DNA of 64,000 nt, taken from contig CP107208.1 of the NCBI GenBank assembly GCA_025758045.1, forward strand, positions 1,612,001 to 1,676,000. The letters run 5' to 3'. Every line of letters begins with the position of its first letter. Within the stretch, counting starts at the first letter, position 1. This document shows, piece after piece, positions 15,833 through 24,189 of the stretch. Both the position numbers and the translations under genes were made by a program. The notes beneath the pieces were generated by a model. The model saw only the letters and a program-made list of their open reading frames with translations. It made no database searches and was not told the DNA's origin. The DNA comes from Oscillospiraceae bacterium (GTDB taxonomy: Bacteria > Bacillota > Clostridia > Oscillospirales > Ruminococcaceae).

Positions 15833-15869
15833 AAAACACAGCCGCAGAGTACATCTGTGGCTGTGTTTT
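15833..15869. terminator. Bidirectional terminator-like hairpin
   Basis: Two 16-nt arms (15833-15848 and 15854-15869), complementary except for one mismatch, flank a 5-nt loop. A runs lie on the left and T runs on the right. It could terminate the thioredoxin-reductase operon from the minus strand. Confidence 0.65.
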
Positions 15870-16045
15870 GTGTTCAGTTGCTCACTGTTGCGTGGACTGG
15901 ATATGGAGAGACAACATATCTCCCGATCTTACATGGGTTATCTTATCTGCCATCACTCTGGCAGTTTGCCTTGCAGATATGTCGGCATCCCCACTGCGGT
16001 CGTATCCGGCATGACCTTAAACATGGCTTTTTCAATCTACATCCC

Positions 16046-16975
16046 TTATCGGTTTTCCGCGATATATTTCTCCGCCATGTGGACTGCCACCGCGCCGTCC
16101 GCCACGGCGGTGACCACCTGACGGAGGGGCTTCGTCCGCACGTCGCCCACGGCGTAAACGCCGGGAATACTGGTTTCCGTGGTCTCTCCGGCCACGATAT
16201 AGCCGCCGTCGTCCAGCGCCAGTTGACCCACCGCCAGCGCCGTGGCGGGCTGTCGGCCCACGCTGACAAATACGCCGTCGCAGTCCACCACGCTTTCCTC
16301 ACCGGTGACGGTGTCCCGCAGGCGGACGCCGGTCAGCCTGTCCCCGGAAAGCAGTGCGGAAACGACGCTGTTCCAACGGAATTCCACGTTTTCGGCCTGT
16401 GCCAGCGGCTCGTGATAGATCTTGGTGGCCCGCAGGGTGTCTCTGCGGTGGACGAGGATCACTTTTTTCGCCACGCGGCTGAGAAGGAGGGCATCTGCCG
16501 CGGCGGAATTGCCGCCGCCCACCACGACCACCGTTTTTCCCTTGTAAAACATCCCGTCGCAGGCGGCGCAGTAGGCCACGCCCCGGCCCACCAGTTCCGA
16601 CTCTCTGGCCACGCCCAGCGTTCTGGGTTCCGCACCGGTGGCCAGCACCACGGTTTTCCCCCGGAAGATTCCCTCGCTGGTCTCCACGAGCTTGGGAACC
16701 GCCGTCAGATCCATGCGGAGGACTTCTGCGTATTCGCTGCGTGCCCCAAAACGCTCCGCCTGCTTTTGCATCTTCTCCGCCAGAGAGAAGCCGTCGATCC
16801 CGTTCTCAAAGCCGGGGTAGTTGTCGATCTGCTCGGTCAGGGCCATCTGCCCACCGGCGGACAGTTTTTCCAGCACGATGGTGTCCAGCCCCGCCCGTGC
16901 GGCGTACAGGGCGGCGGTGTAGCCGCCCGGTCCGCCGCCCACCACAATCATATCATAAACATGATTGTTGTTCAT
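16046..16975 (-). CDS. trxB: Thioredoxin reductase
   Basis: The 309-residue FAD flavoprotein reduces thioredoxin with NAD(P)H. The FAD-binding GGGPGG is near residue 13, the redox-active disulfide CAAC near residue 135 and the second dinucleotide loop GGGNSA near residue 155. The terminal FAD motif is VYAVGDVRTKPLRQV. It is the last gene of the six-gene operon and lies 14 bp after a thioredoxin gene. It probably keeps both thioredoxins and, through them, the ribonucleotide reductase of the same operon reduced. The start is set by GGAGGATTC just upstream. Confidence 0.93.
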   Translation of the reverse strand: MNNNHVYDMIVVGGGPGGYTAALYAARAGLDTIVLEKLSAGGQMALTEQIDNYPGFENGIDGFSLAEKMQKQAERFGARSEYAEVLRMDLTAVPKLVETSEGIFRGKTVVLATGAEPRTLGVARESELVGRGVAYCAACDGMFYKGKTVVVVGGGNSAAADALLLSRVAKKVILVHRRDTLRATKIYHEPLAQAENVEFRWNSVVSALLSGDRLTGVRLRDTVTGEESVVDCDGVFVSVGRQPATALAVGQLALDDGGYIVAGETTETSIPGVYAVGDVRTKPLRQVVTAVADGAVAVHMAEKYIAENR

Positions 16976-16989
16976 ATCTGAATCCTCCG

Positions 16990-17313
16990 TTATTTCGCCA
17001 AGGCTTCCTGAATGAAACGGTCGATCTCTGCCTTTGAGCCGGGCGCGGTGATGGAACCCACGGCCTTTCCGTTCCGGAACAGCACCAGAGTTGGGATGAC
17101 CTTGATCCCCTCGGCCCCCGCCAACTGCGGCTCCTCGTCAATATTGATCTTGCCGACGGCAAGGCTGTCCGCGTATTCCTCTGCAATCTTCTCATACGCA
17201 GGGCCGATCCTCCGGCAATAGCTGCACCAGGGCGCCCAGAAATCCACCAAAACAGGCTTTTCCTCCCGGATCAACTGCTTAAACTGCTCCTGATTCATGT
17301 CCATAGCTGCCAT
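16990..17313 (-). CDS. Thioredoxin with atypical CSYC active site
   Basis: The 107-residue thioredoxin-fold protein has DFWAPWCSYCRRIGPAYE at about residues 24-41. The active site is CSYC instead of the usual CGPC, and the cis-proline (VIPTLVLF) is present. Changing the two central residues normally alters redox potential, so it may serve a particular partner rather than be the general thioredoxin. It lies between nrdB and trxB in the operon. AGGAG nine bases before the ATG supports the start. Confidence 0.9.
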   Translation of the reverse strand: MAAMDMNQEQFKQLIREEKPVLVDFWAPWCSYCRRIGPAYEKIAEEYADSLAVGKINIDEEPQLAGAEGIKVIPTLVLFRNGKAVGSITAPGSKAEIDRFIQEALAK

Positions 17314-17340
17314 ATCTGCCAGCTCCTTTCCTTTGTTTTC

Positions 17341-18384
17341 TTATAAATCGTCTATTAGTGCGGTACTCTTGGCGTAGGCGGTACTGCGTGCCTCAAAGAA
17401 ATCGGTCTTGACCATGTTGGCGTCGGCGTACTGGCTGACCCATTCCATGCTCTCCGGTTCGCTCTCAAAGCCCGGATACAATGCCGGATAGCCAAGGCTC
17501 GTCCAGCGAAGATTGCCGAGATAGCGGATGTAATCGCTGATCATCTGCCGGTTCAGTCCCGGGATGTCGTCGCCGATCACATAATGCCCCCATGCGATCT
17601 CCTGCTCCACGCCCTCACGCATCATCTCGCGCAGCGCTTGTACGCTCTCGGCGGTGAACAACTCCGGCTGCTCCTTTTGCAGCTCCGTGATTATATTGCG
17701 GAACAGCCACAAGTGCGTGTTCTCATCGCGGTTGATATAGCGGATTTCCTGCGCCGAGCCGGACATCTTCCCGTTTCGGGAGAGATTGTAGAAGAACATA
17801 AAGCCGCTGTAAAAATAGATGCCCTCCAAAATATAGTTCGCCATCATCACGCGCAGCAGCGTGGGAGCGTCCTTCCGCTCCTGAAACTCGTTGTAGCAGT
17901 CCCCAATGAAGGTGTTGCGGCGCAGCAGATGCTCGTCAGTTTTCCATTGGTAGAGGATGTCATTGCGCTCCACGGGGGAACAGATGGTGTCGAGCATATA
18001 GCTGTAGCTCTGTGAGTGGACACACTCCTGAAACGCCTGAATGGACAGGCAGAGATTGACCTCGTTGGCGGTAATGTAGGCGCCGATATTAGGCAGGTTC
18101 GCTGTCTGAATGGAATCCAAAAAGACAAGAAAACTCAAAATTTTATCGTAGGCGCTGCGCTCGGCTGACAGCAGGCGGGGATAGTCCTTCACATCCTGCG
18201 AGAGATTGATCTCCTCAGGAATCCAAAAGTTGTTCATGGCCTGCCGGTACCAGTCGCTGACCCAAGCGTACTTCATATTGTTGAAGTCGTTGAGGTTGGT
18301 GGTATTGCCGCCGATCATGCGCCGCAGGCGCACATCAGGGTCGCCCTCCGGGTTAAAGAGGGGCTTTTTCTTCAGTTCCATCAT
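17341..18384 (-). CDS. nrdB: Class I ribonucleotide reductase, beta (radical-generating) subunit
   Basis: The 347-residue ferritin-like protein houses the dimetal site and tyrosyl radical needed by NrdA. The ligands are visible as QECVHSQSY near residue 110, where E-x-x-H is followed four residues later by the radical-type tyrosine, then ILEGIYF and RDENTHLW with the second E-x-x-H. The enzyme class needs oxygen or an oxidant for cofactor assembly, which is notable in an anaerobe. AAGGAGG lies five bases before the ATG at 18384; the next ATG at 18381 is equally possible. The gap to nrdA is about 10 bp. Which metal is used cannot be read from the sequence. Confidence 0.93.
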   Translation of the reverse strand: MMELKKKPLFNPEGDPDVRLRRMIGGNTTNLNDFNNMKYAWVSDWYRQAMNNFWIPEEINLSQDVKDYPRLLSAERSAYDKILSFLVFLDSIQTANLPNIGAYITANEVNLCLSIQAFQECVHSQSYSYMLDTICSPVERNDILYQWKTDEHLLRRNTFIGDCYNEFQERKDAPTLLRVMMANYILEGIYFYSGFMFFYNLSRNGKMSGSAQEIRYINRDENTHLWLFRNIITELQKEQPELFTAESVQALREMMREGVEQEIAWGHYVIGDDIPGLNRQMISDYIRYLGNLRWTSLGYPALYPGFESEPESMEWVSQYADANMVKTDFFEARSTAYAKSTALIDDL

Positions 18385-18394
18385 GCTATCCTCC

Positions 18395-20914
18395 TTATGA
18401 CGAGCAGCTTTCGCAGGCCTCGACCTCAAGGGCCTTGCTGCGGACATAGTAAATTGTCTTGACGCCGGCCCTCCACGCCTCCAAATACAGTCTGAGCACC
18501 TGACGCATGGAATAGTCGTTGGTGATATAGAGATTCATGCTCTGCGCCTGGTCAATATGTCTCTGGCGAAGGCCCGCGGCGCGTACCGACCAGCTTTGGT
18601 CAATCAAATGCGCCGCCTTATAGTACCACCATGTATCCATAGAAAGCTCCGGGGCAACGCGGGGCAGCATGCTACCCTTTTTCTCCTCTAAGAAGAATTT
18701 CTTCATAATTGGATCGATGCCCGCCGACGTGCCGGAGAGGATAGATGTGCTGGAGGTCGGTGCGACCGCCAGCAGATAGGCGTTGCGCATTCCCTGCACC
18801 GCCACCGTTTTCGCAAGCACCTGCCACTTTTCGGAGGTATAACCCCGCTTTTCAAAATACGCGCCCGTCTGCCAGTCGCTGCCCTCAAAGAGTGCGTAAC
18901 GACCCTTTTCCCGTGCCAGTGCTGCGTCCGCCTTGACGGCGGCGTAGTTGATGTGCTCGAACACCGCGTCGGTGAAGGCAAGGTGCTCCTCGCTCTCCCA
19001 GCGGATGCCGCGCTTTGCCAGCATGTGGTGGTAGCCGCTGACGCCCAGGCCGATGCTGCGGTACTTCTGATTGGTAAGCCGCGCGTATTCCAACGGGTAG
19101 AAGTTGAGGTCGATCACATTATCCAGTGCGCGGATGGCCGTTTCCACCGTGCGTTCCATATAGGCCTCGTCCTCCACCGGCAGATTACCGAGAGACAAAC
19201 TCGCCAGGTTGCAGACCACAAACTCACCGGGGCGTGTGGCCGTCACCACCACTGTGTCGCCGTTCTCCGTGTGCACCTCAGTGCTGATATGCTCGATGGG
19301 CGCCATGTTCTGCGCGATCTCCGTGCAGAGATTGGAGCAATAGATCATTCCCGTGTGGCCGTTTGGGTTCATACGATTTACGCTGTCGCGGTTGAAGGCG
19401 AAGGGCGTGCCGGTCTCCACTGCCGAGCGAAGCACCAGCCGCACGATGTCCTTGACGGTGACGCTGCGCTTTTCGATGCGCGGGTCATTGACGCAGTCCA
19501 GATACCGCTTCTCCCATTCCGTACCCCAGTAATCCTCCAGAGCGTAGCCCTTGACCGTGAGGATCTCATGCGGACACATGAGATGCCACGGCGCGTCTAT
19601 GTTCTCCTCCGCCAGTCGCCAGAAGAGATCCGGATAGCACACGGCAGGAAACACATCATGCGCCTTCATGCGGTCATCGCCATTGTTAGTGCGCAGTTGA
19701 AGGAATTCCGGCAGATCCCGGTGCCATGCGTCTAAGTAAACCGCCACAGCGCCCTGCCGCATACCCAATTGATCCACCGCCACGGCGGTGTCGTTGACCA
19801 GCCGAATCCAGCGGATAACACCACCCGCCGCCCCTTGAAAGCCGCGGATGGTGCTGCCTGCAGCGCGCACCTTACCGAAGTACATCCCCATTCCACCGCC
19901 GAATTTAGAGACCTTTGCGAAGTTGTCCAGCGAGCGGTAGATGCCGTCCAGACTGTCCGGCACAGTGTCCACAAAGCAGCTTGAAAGCTGATGGTAAGGC
20001 TTTCGCGCGTTAGACATGGTAGGTGTCGCCATCGTGACCTCCATACGGCTGAGCATATCGTAAAAGCGCTTTACCCACCCCATGCGGTCAGAGCCTTCGT
20101 TCATAGCAAGATGCAGCGCGATACCCAAAAACATCTCCTGCGGTGTTTCCAGCGGCACGCGGCTGCGTGACTGGATCACATAGCGTTTGAGCATAAGGTC
20201 AAGGCCGGAGTAGGTGAACAGCTCGTCCCGTTCCGGGCAGAGAAAGTCCTCCGCCATGGCAATCTCCTCGTGGGTATAGTGGGCAAGGATATAGTCACCG
20301 TAGAGTCCCTTATCCGTCAGATAGCGAAGCCTGCCATAGAGGTCGCCGACGCCGCGCCCCTCCCATTCCTGTGCGTTGCGACAGCGAAAGGAGTGGTTCA
20401 GAAGCCGCGCCGCGATGAACTCCCACTTGGGTGCCTCTGCCGTAGTCAGCTCTACCGCCGCCTTGGTCAGAGCCCCAGTCCGCTCATCCTCCGTCATGCC
20501 CGGGCGACAGAAACTCTCAAACTTCATTTGAAGCGCCGCGAGGGAGTAGACTTCCTCGGTAAAATCCATCTGGATGCGGCGCAGCACCTCGTCAAGCGAG
20601 TCATCCCCAACCGTCCGCGCGATGGTATGCCGGACACGGCGCAGCGCAGACCGCTTTTCGCGGTAGAGGATGTACGCCTTGGCCACCTCATAGTGTCCGC
20701 GCTCCATGAGCGTTCGCTCCACCTCGTCCTGCACAAGTTCCACGGTGAGCGGCACTGTGACGGAGAGATTGTCGAGAACGGTGGCGAGGATCTCATCCAG
20801 CTCGCTGCTCCCGATCTCCCGGCCCTGTCCGTCAAATGCCTTTTTCATGGCGTTGAAAATTTTCTCCTGTTGAAAGGGAACAGACTCCCCGTTTCGTTTT
20901 CTGATCTCCATTTC
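18395..20914 (-). CDS. nrdA: Class I ribonucleotide reductase, alpha (catalytic) subunit
   Basis: The 839-residue enzyme reduces ribonucleoside diphosphates to deoxyribonucleotides. An N-terminal ATP-cone (residues about 1-95) gives allosteric activity control. The catalytic cysteines are visible as SSCFVDT, SNLCTEI (the N-x-C-x-E radical cysteine site) and VCNLASLSL, and the C-terminal tail ends CESCSS, the re-reducible pair serviced by thioredoxin. The ATG at 20914 is preferred because GAGGAG lies about nine bases upstream; a GTG at 20938 would add eight residues. It follows the CoA-disulfide reductase gene by 28 bp and is followed by nrdB. Confidence 0.95.
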   Translation of the reverse strand, partial: EMEIRKRNGESVPFQQEKIFNAMKKAFDGQGREIGSSELDEILATVLDNLSVTVPLTVELVQDEVERTLMERGHYEVAKAYILYREKRSALRRVRHTIARTVGDDSLDEVLRRIQMDFTEEVYSLAALQMKFESFCRPGMTEDERTGALTKAAVELTTAEAPKWEFIAARLLNHSFRCRNAQEWEGRGVGDLYGRLRYLTDKGLYGDYILAHYTHEEIAMAEDFLCPERDELFTYSGLDLMLKRYVIQSRSRVPLETPQEMFLGIALHLAMNEGSDRMGWVKRFYDMLSRMEVTMATPTMSNARKPYHQLSSCFVDTVPDSLDGIYRSLDNFAKVSKFGGGMGMYFGKVRAAGSTIRGFQGAAGGVIRWIRLVNDTAVAVDQLGMRQGAVAVYLDAWHRDLPEFLQLRTNNGDDRMKAHDVFPAVCYPDLFWRLAEENIDAPWHLMCPHEILTVKGYALEDYWGTEWEKRYLDCVNDPRIEKRSVTVKDIVRLVLRSAVETGTPFAFNRDSVNRMNPNGHTGMIYCSNLCTEIAQNMAPIEHISTEVHTENGDTVVVTATRPGEFVVCNLASLSLGNLPVEDEAYMERTVETAIRALDNVIDLNFYPLEYARLTNQKYRSIGLGVSGYHHMLAKRGIRWESEEHLAFTDAVFEHINYAAVKADAALAREKGRYALFEGSDWQTGAYFEKRGYTSEKWQVLAKTVAVQGMRNAYLLAVAPTSSTSILSGTSAGIDPIMKKFFLEEKKGSMLPRVAPELSMDTWWYYKAAHLIDQSWSVRAAGLRQRHIDQAQSMNLYITNDYSMRQVLRLYLEAWRAGVKTIYYVRSKALEVEACESCSS

Positions 20915-20942
20915 GATTCTCTCCTCTTCTCCGGTCACTTGC

Positions 20943-22643
20943 CTAATGGGTTAACTTCTCCATTCCGCAGGGATAGGCGCTCCGCGCTGTCTGCCGCTCT
21001 TGTGTTACGACCTGATAAAAACTGTATCCGCCGGAGAGATGGGAACAGGTGAACCCGTACTGCGTCAAAAGTCGGCAGGCCAGATAACTGCGAAGCCCTG
21101 TCTGGCAATTCACATAAACAGGCTTACCCCGGTCTAACTCGTCCAAGTGCTCCCGCAGATCGTCCAAGGGAATGTTCCGAAAGCCGTCCAGATGACCCCG
21201 CTGATACTCCCACGCCGTGCGGACGTCCAGCAGCGTCGCACTGCCATCGCAAGGCAAGTTCTCAACATCATTCCAATTGAACTGCCGTACCTTCCCGCCC
21301 TCTAAATCCTCGATCATAAAACCGGCCATATTGACCGGGTCTTTGGCAGAAGAATAGGGCGGTGCATAGGAAAGGTCAAGCTCCGTCAGTTCCAGAGCTG
21401 TCATTTTTGCGCGAATGGCCGTTGCCAGTACATCAATGCGCTTGTCCACACCGTCGCCGCCAACGATCTGCGCACCGAGCAGCCGCAGGCTTTCTTTTTC
21501 ATACAGCACTTTCATTACCATAGACTGTGCACCGGGATAATAGGCCGCGTGGGATGCCGGGAACAATACGACTTTGTCGTAAGCAATCCCTGCTGCCCGC
21601 GCTGTCTTTTCATTGATCCCCGTAAAGGCCGCTGTCAAGCCATATAGTTTCAGAACAGACGAGCCTTGAGAGCCGTGATAGCGGCTGTTTCCGCCGCAGA
21701 TATTGTCAGCGGCAATTCGTCCCTGCTTGTTGGCAGGCCCCGCCAGAGAGATCAATGCTTTCTGGCCGGTCACGAAATGGCTGACCTCTACGGCATCGCC
21801 CACAGCATAGATGTCCGGCGCGGAGGTTTCCATCCGCTCGTTGACAGCGATGCTGCCACGAATACCAAGTCTGAGTCCGGCTTCTTTTGCCAAATGCGTA
21901 TCCGGGGTAACACCGATGGCCAGCAGCACCATATCCGAATGTAGTGGTTCACTTTCTTCCAACAGGGTCAGCACAGAATCTCCGTCCTGTCGGAATCCGG
22001 TGACGGTTTCACCCAACCGCAGAGCCACGCCGTGTCTGCGCATTTCCGAATGGACAAAGCTCGCCATATCCGCATCCAGCGGCGCTAAAAGCTGCTGGAG
22101 AAGCTGGACGATGGTGACGGAAACACCCATTTCTGCAAGGTTTTCCGCCATTTCCAGACCGATAAAGCCGCCGCCAGCCAAAACAGCGGTTTTCGGCTTC
22201 TGATCCTCAACAAAGCGCCTGATGCGGAGGGTATCCTCCACGGTGCGCAGCGTAAAAACTCGCTCACTGCTGACGCCGGAAAGCGTGGGAACCGTCGGCT
22301 TTGCGCCGGGGGCAAGAAGCAGTTTGTCATAGGTTTCCGTGTATACCTTCCCACTGTCCAGTGCACGGACGGTGACGGTTTTCTCTGCGGGATTGATCGC
22401 AGTTACTTCCTGCCGTACTCGTACATCAATGCGAAAGCGATCCCAAAAGCTCTCCGGAGTTTGCAGCGTCAGTTCTGCTTGCTCTTTGATCACACCGCCC
22501 ACATAATACGGCAGGCCGCAGTTGGCATAGGACACATAGCCGCTGCGCTCGATCATGATGATCTGCGCGTGTTCATCCAAACGGCGGATGCGGGCAGCGG
22601 CCGAAGCACCACCCGCCACACCGCCTACGATCACAACTTTCAT
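20943..22643 (-). CDS. CoA-disulfide reductase-type flavoprotein fused to rhodanese
   Basis: This is a 566-residue FAD-dependent pyridine nucleotide-disulfide oxidoreductase. It begins VVIVGGVAGGASAA and has the single catalytic cysteine in SYANCGLPYY near residue 43, the hallmark of CoA-disulfide reductases and related NADH oxidases/persulfide reductases. The dinucleotide loop GGGFIGLEMAE is near residue 157. A rhodanese domain follows (residues about 460-550) with its own cysteine in VNCQTGLRSY. Likely roles are reduction of CoA disulfide, persulfides or polysulfide. The start overlaps the end of the upstream thioredoxin gene by 4 bp. Confidence 0.9.
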   Translation of the reverse strand: MKVVIVGGVAGGASAAARIRRLDEHAQIIMIERSGYVSYANCGLPYYVGGVIKEQAELTLQTPESFWDRFRIDVRVRQEVTAINPAEKTVTVRALDSGKVYTETYDKLLLAPGAKPTVPTLSGVSSERVFTLRTVEDTLRIRRFVEDQKPKTAVLAGGGFIGLEMAENLAEMGVSVTIVQLLQQLLAPLDADMASFVHSEMRRHGVALRLGETVTGFRQDGDSVLTLLEESEPLHSDMVLLAIGVTPDTHLAKEAGLRLGIRGSIAVNERMETSAPDIYAVGDAVEVSHFVTGQKALISLAGPANKQGRIAADNICGGNSRYHGSQGSSVLKLYGLTAAFTGINEKTARAAGIAYDKVVLFPASHAAYYPGAQSMVMKVLYEKESLRLLGAQIVGGDGVDKRIDVLATAIRAKMTALELTELDLSYAPPYSSAKDPVNMAGFMIEDLEGGKVRQFNWNDVENLPCDGSATLLDVRTAWEYQRGHLDGFRNIPLDDLREHLDELDRGKPVYVNCQTGLRSYLACRLLTQYGFTCSHLSGGYSFYQVVTQERQTARSAYPCGMEKLTH

Positions 22644-22960
22644 CTTGCGCTCTCCACCATTGCGGTGATCTCCGACTTAGGCCGATAGCCCACCGACTTG
22701 GCAACGGCTTTTCCGTCCTTGAAAACGACCAGCATCGGAATGCTGGATACCTGAAAACGCATTGCCAGCTCCATCTGCTCGTCTACATTGATCTTGCCCA
22801 CCTTGAGGGCACCGCTTTTTTCTTCGGCAAGCTCATGCAGTATAGGAGAGAGCATTTTGCACGGTCCGCACCAGTCCGCGTAGAAATCCAGCAAAACGGG
22901 TTTGTCGGAATGCAGTACCTCGTTTTCAAAATTCGCAGCAGTAATTTTCAGTTCAGTCAT
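22640..22960 (-). CDS. trxA: Thioredoxin (canonical CGPC)
   Basis: The 106-residue thioredoxin has the standard DFYADWCGPCKMLSP active site near residue 30 and the cis-proline segment SSIPMLVVF. It is the first gene of the operon running through the CoA-disulfide reductase, nrdA, nrdB, a second thioredoxin and trxB. AGGAG lies about eight bases before the ATG. A promoter with a CRP-like palindrome lies about 110 bp upstream. It is the natural reductant for the NrdA C-terminal cysteines. Confidence 0.93.
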   Translation of the reverse strand: MTELKITAANFENEVLHSDKPVLLDFYADWCGPCKMLSPILHELAEEKSGALKVGKINVDEQMELAMRFQVSSIPMLVVFKDGKAVAKSVGYRPKSEITAMVESAR

Positions 22961-23077
22961 GAGAGTGACTCCTTTCGTTGATCTTTTATGCTTCTTTGTT
23001 TTTCAGCTTGCAAATACCCTGCGTCATGGTTGATTTCCATGTTCGCCACATCTTTCTTGTTTATTGATTGTGGCTAT

Positions 23078-23119
23078 ATCATACCGCAGGACAAAGTATT
23101 TTTCTGTAACGAGGTCACA
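23078..23119 (-). promoter_or_regulatory. Promoter and CRP-like operator of the thioredoxin-nrd operon
   Basis: On the minus strand, TGTGACCTCGTTACA (23105-23119) is an inverted repeat of the form TGTRAC-N3-GTYACA. A -10 box TATGAT lies at 23078-23083. The palindrome centre is about 41 bp upstream of the expected start. There is no good -35 box, as expected for an activator-dependent promoter. A nearly identical site precedes rubrerythrin. Confidence 0.7.
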
Positions 23120-23124
23120 TTAAT

Positions 23125-23162
23125 AAAAAAATCCGGTGCTCAAAAAAGCACCGGATTTTTGA
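23125..23162. terminator. Terminator of the rubrerythrin-superoxide reductase operon
   Basis: A perfect 14-bp stem at 23127-23140 and 23147-23160 around CAAAAA has A and T tails on both sides. It ends 9 bp from the superoxide reductase stop. Confidence 0.85.
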
Positions 23163-23170
23163 AAGATGAA

Positions 23171-23545
23171 TTACGCTTTCCACAGACTGTGGAGGTTGCA
23201 GTAGGCGTAGACCGCCTCGACCTCATCGCCCTCGCAGAGCGCGAAGCAGACCTCCGGCTTTTCGCCGGGATGCAGTTCCTTACGCTGATTGCCCTGCTTG
23301 GTCTGGAGAGATACCCATTCGATGTAGTGCTCCGGCAGCATGGGGTGCTCCACGGAGCCGACCTTGACATGGACGATGCCGTTTTCCACCGTCCAGACAG
23401 GGACGTGCTTCTCCACGGCGGCGTCGGTGGTGCCGGGAACAATCTCGCTCATCGGCTTACCGCAGCAGACGACAGGAACGCCTACGTCCTTAACTTTGGC
23501 AATGATGTTACCGCAATGCTCGCAAATGTAAAACTTCTGATCCAT
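23171..23545 (-). CDS. Superoxide reductase (desulfoferrodoxin)
   Basis: The 124-residue enzyme reduces superoxide to hydrogen peroxide without making oxygen. The N-terminal desulforedoxin domain carries CEHCG and VVCCGKPM, the four cysteines of centre I. The catalytic centre II ligands are in EKHVPVW, VEHPM and the final CNLHSLW (Cys and His). The start at 23545 is chosen because AAAGGAG lies about nine bases before that ATG; the frame is open to 23593 into the preceding gene. It lies 22 bp after rubrerythrin and forms a two-gene superoxide/peroxide detoxification operon with it. Confidence 0.95.
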   Translation of the reverse strand: MDQKFYICEHCGNIIAKVKDVGVPVVCCGKPMSEIVPGTTDAAVEKHVPVWTVENGIVHVKVGSVEHPMLPEHYIEWVSLQTKQGNQRKELHPGEKPEVCFALCEGDEVEAVYAYCNLHSLWKA

Positions 23546-23567
23546 GATAATTCTCCTTTTCTTTACT

Positions 23568-24110
23568 TTAATAGTTTTCTGCGTGAATTTCAAAATAGCT
23601 CTGGGGATGGTTGCAGGTGGGGCAAACCTCCGGGGCCTTCTCGCCTACGACGATGTGACCGCAGTTGCGGCACTCCCACACCTTGACCTCGCTCTTGGCG
23701 AAGACCTCCGCCATCTCCACATTGTGCAGCAGGGCACGGTAGCGCTCCTCGTGGTGCTTTTCAATGGCGGCGACCAGGCGGAAACGCTGCGCCAGCTCAT
23801 GGAAACCTTCCTCATCGGCTGTTTTGGCAAAGCCGTCGTACATATCCGTCCACTCGTAGTTCTCGCCCTCAGCGGCGGAGAGAAGGTTTTCGGCGGTGTC
23901 GCCAATGCCGTTCAGCTCTTTGAACCACAGCTTGGCGTGTTCCTTCTCATTATCAGCGGTTTTGAGGAACAGTGCCGCGATCTGCTCGTAGCCTTCCTTC
24001 TTGGCCTTGGATGCAAAATAGGTGTACTTGTTGCGCGCCTCGGACTCACCGGCAAAGGCAGCCATCAGGTTTTTTTCGGTTTGAGTTCCTGCGTATTTCG
24101 TTTCTTTCAT
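23568..24110 (-). CDS. Rubrerythrin
   Basis: The 180-residue NADH-linked peroxidase of anaerobes has an N-terminal four-helix diiron domain with GESEARNKY near residue 21 and ADNEKEHAK near residue 52. A C-terminal rubredoxin-like domain carries CRNCG and CPTCNHP. It reduces hydrogen peroxide, including that produced by the superoxide reductase downstream. It is the first gene of its operon, behind a promoter with a CRP-like palindrome at about -41. Confidence 0.95.
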   Translation of the reverse strand: MKETKYAGTQTEKNLMAAFAGESEARNKYTYFASKAKKEGYEQIAALFLKTADNEKEHAKLWFKELNGIGDTAENLLSAAEGENYEWTDMYDGFAKTADEEGFHELAQRFRLVAAIEKHHEERYRALLHNVEMAEVFAKSEVKVWECRNCGHIVVGEKAPEVCPTCNHPQSYFEIHAENY

Positions 24111-24141
24111 GTTGGATACTCCTTCCTGCTTTTCTGCTTTT

Positions 24142-24182
24142 ATTATAGCAAATCTATGATTTTCTTCTGTAACGAAGTCACA
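24142..24182 (-). promoter_or_regulatory. Promoter and CRP-like operator of the rubrerythrin operon
   Basis: On the minus strand, TGTGACTTCGTTACA (24168-24182) differs by one base from the site before the thioredoxin-nrd operon. A perfect TATAAT lies at 24142-24147, with no -35 consensus. The palindrome centre is about 40 bp upstream of the expected start, the usual place for activation. Confidence 0.72.
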
Positions 24183-24189
24183 TTTCTTT

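Larger units (their letters stand above)
15532..16045. other. Gene-free stretch with three hairpins
   Basis: There is no convincing gene in about 510 bp. Strong hairpins are at 15566-15594, 15669-15697 (both with T tails on the plus strand) and 15833-15869. A plus-strand frame from 15903 (MERQHISRSYMGYL) has no recognisable family and is treated as debris. Confidence 0.55.

Noticed and set aside
15573..15854. 93-codon minus-strand frame between the Crp/Fnr gene and trxB
   Set aside because: It runs through two terminator hairpins, lacks a ribosome binding site and has no recognised domain.
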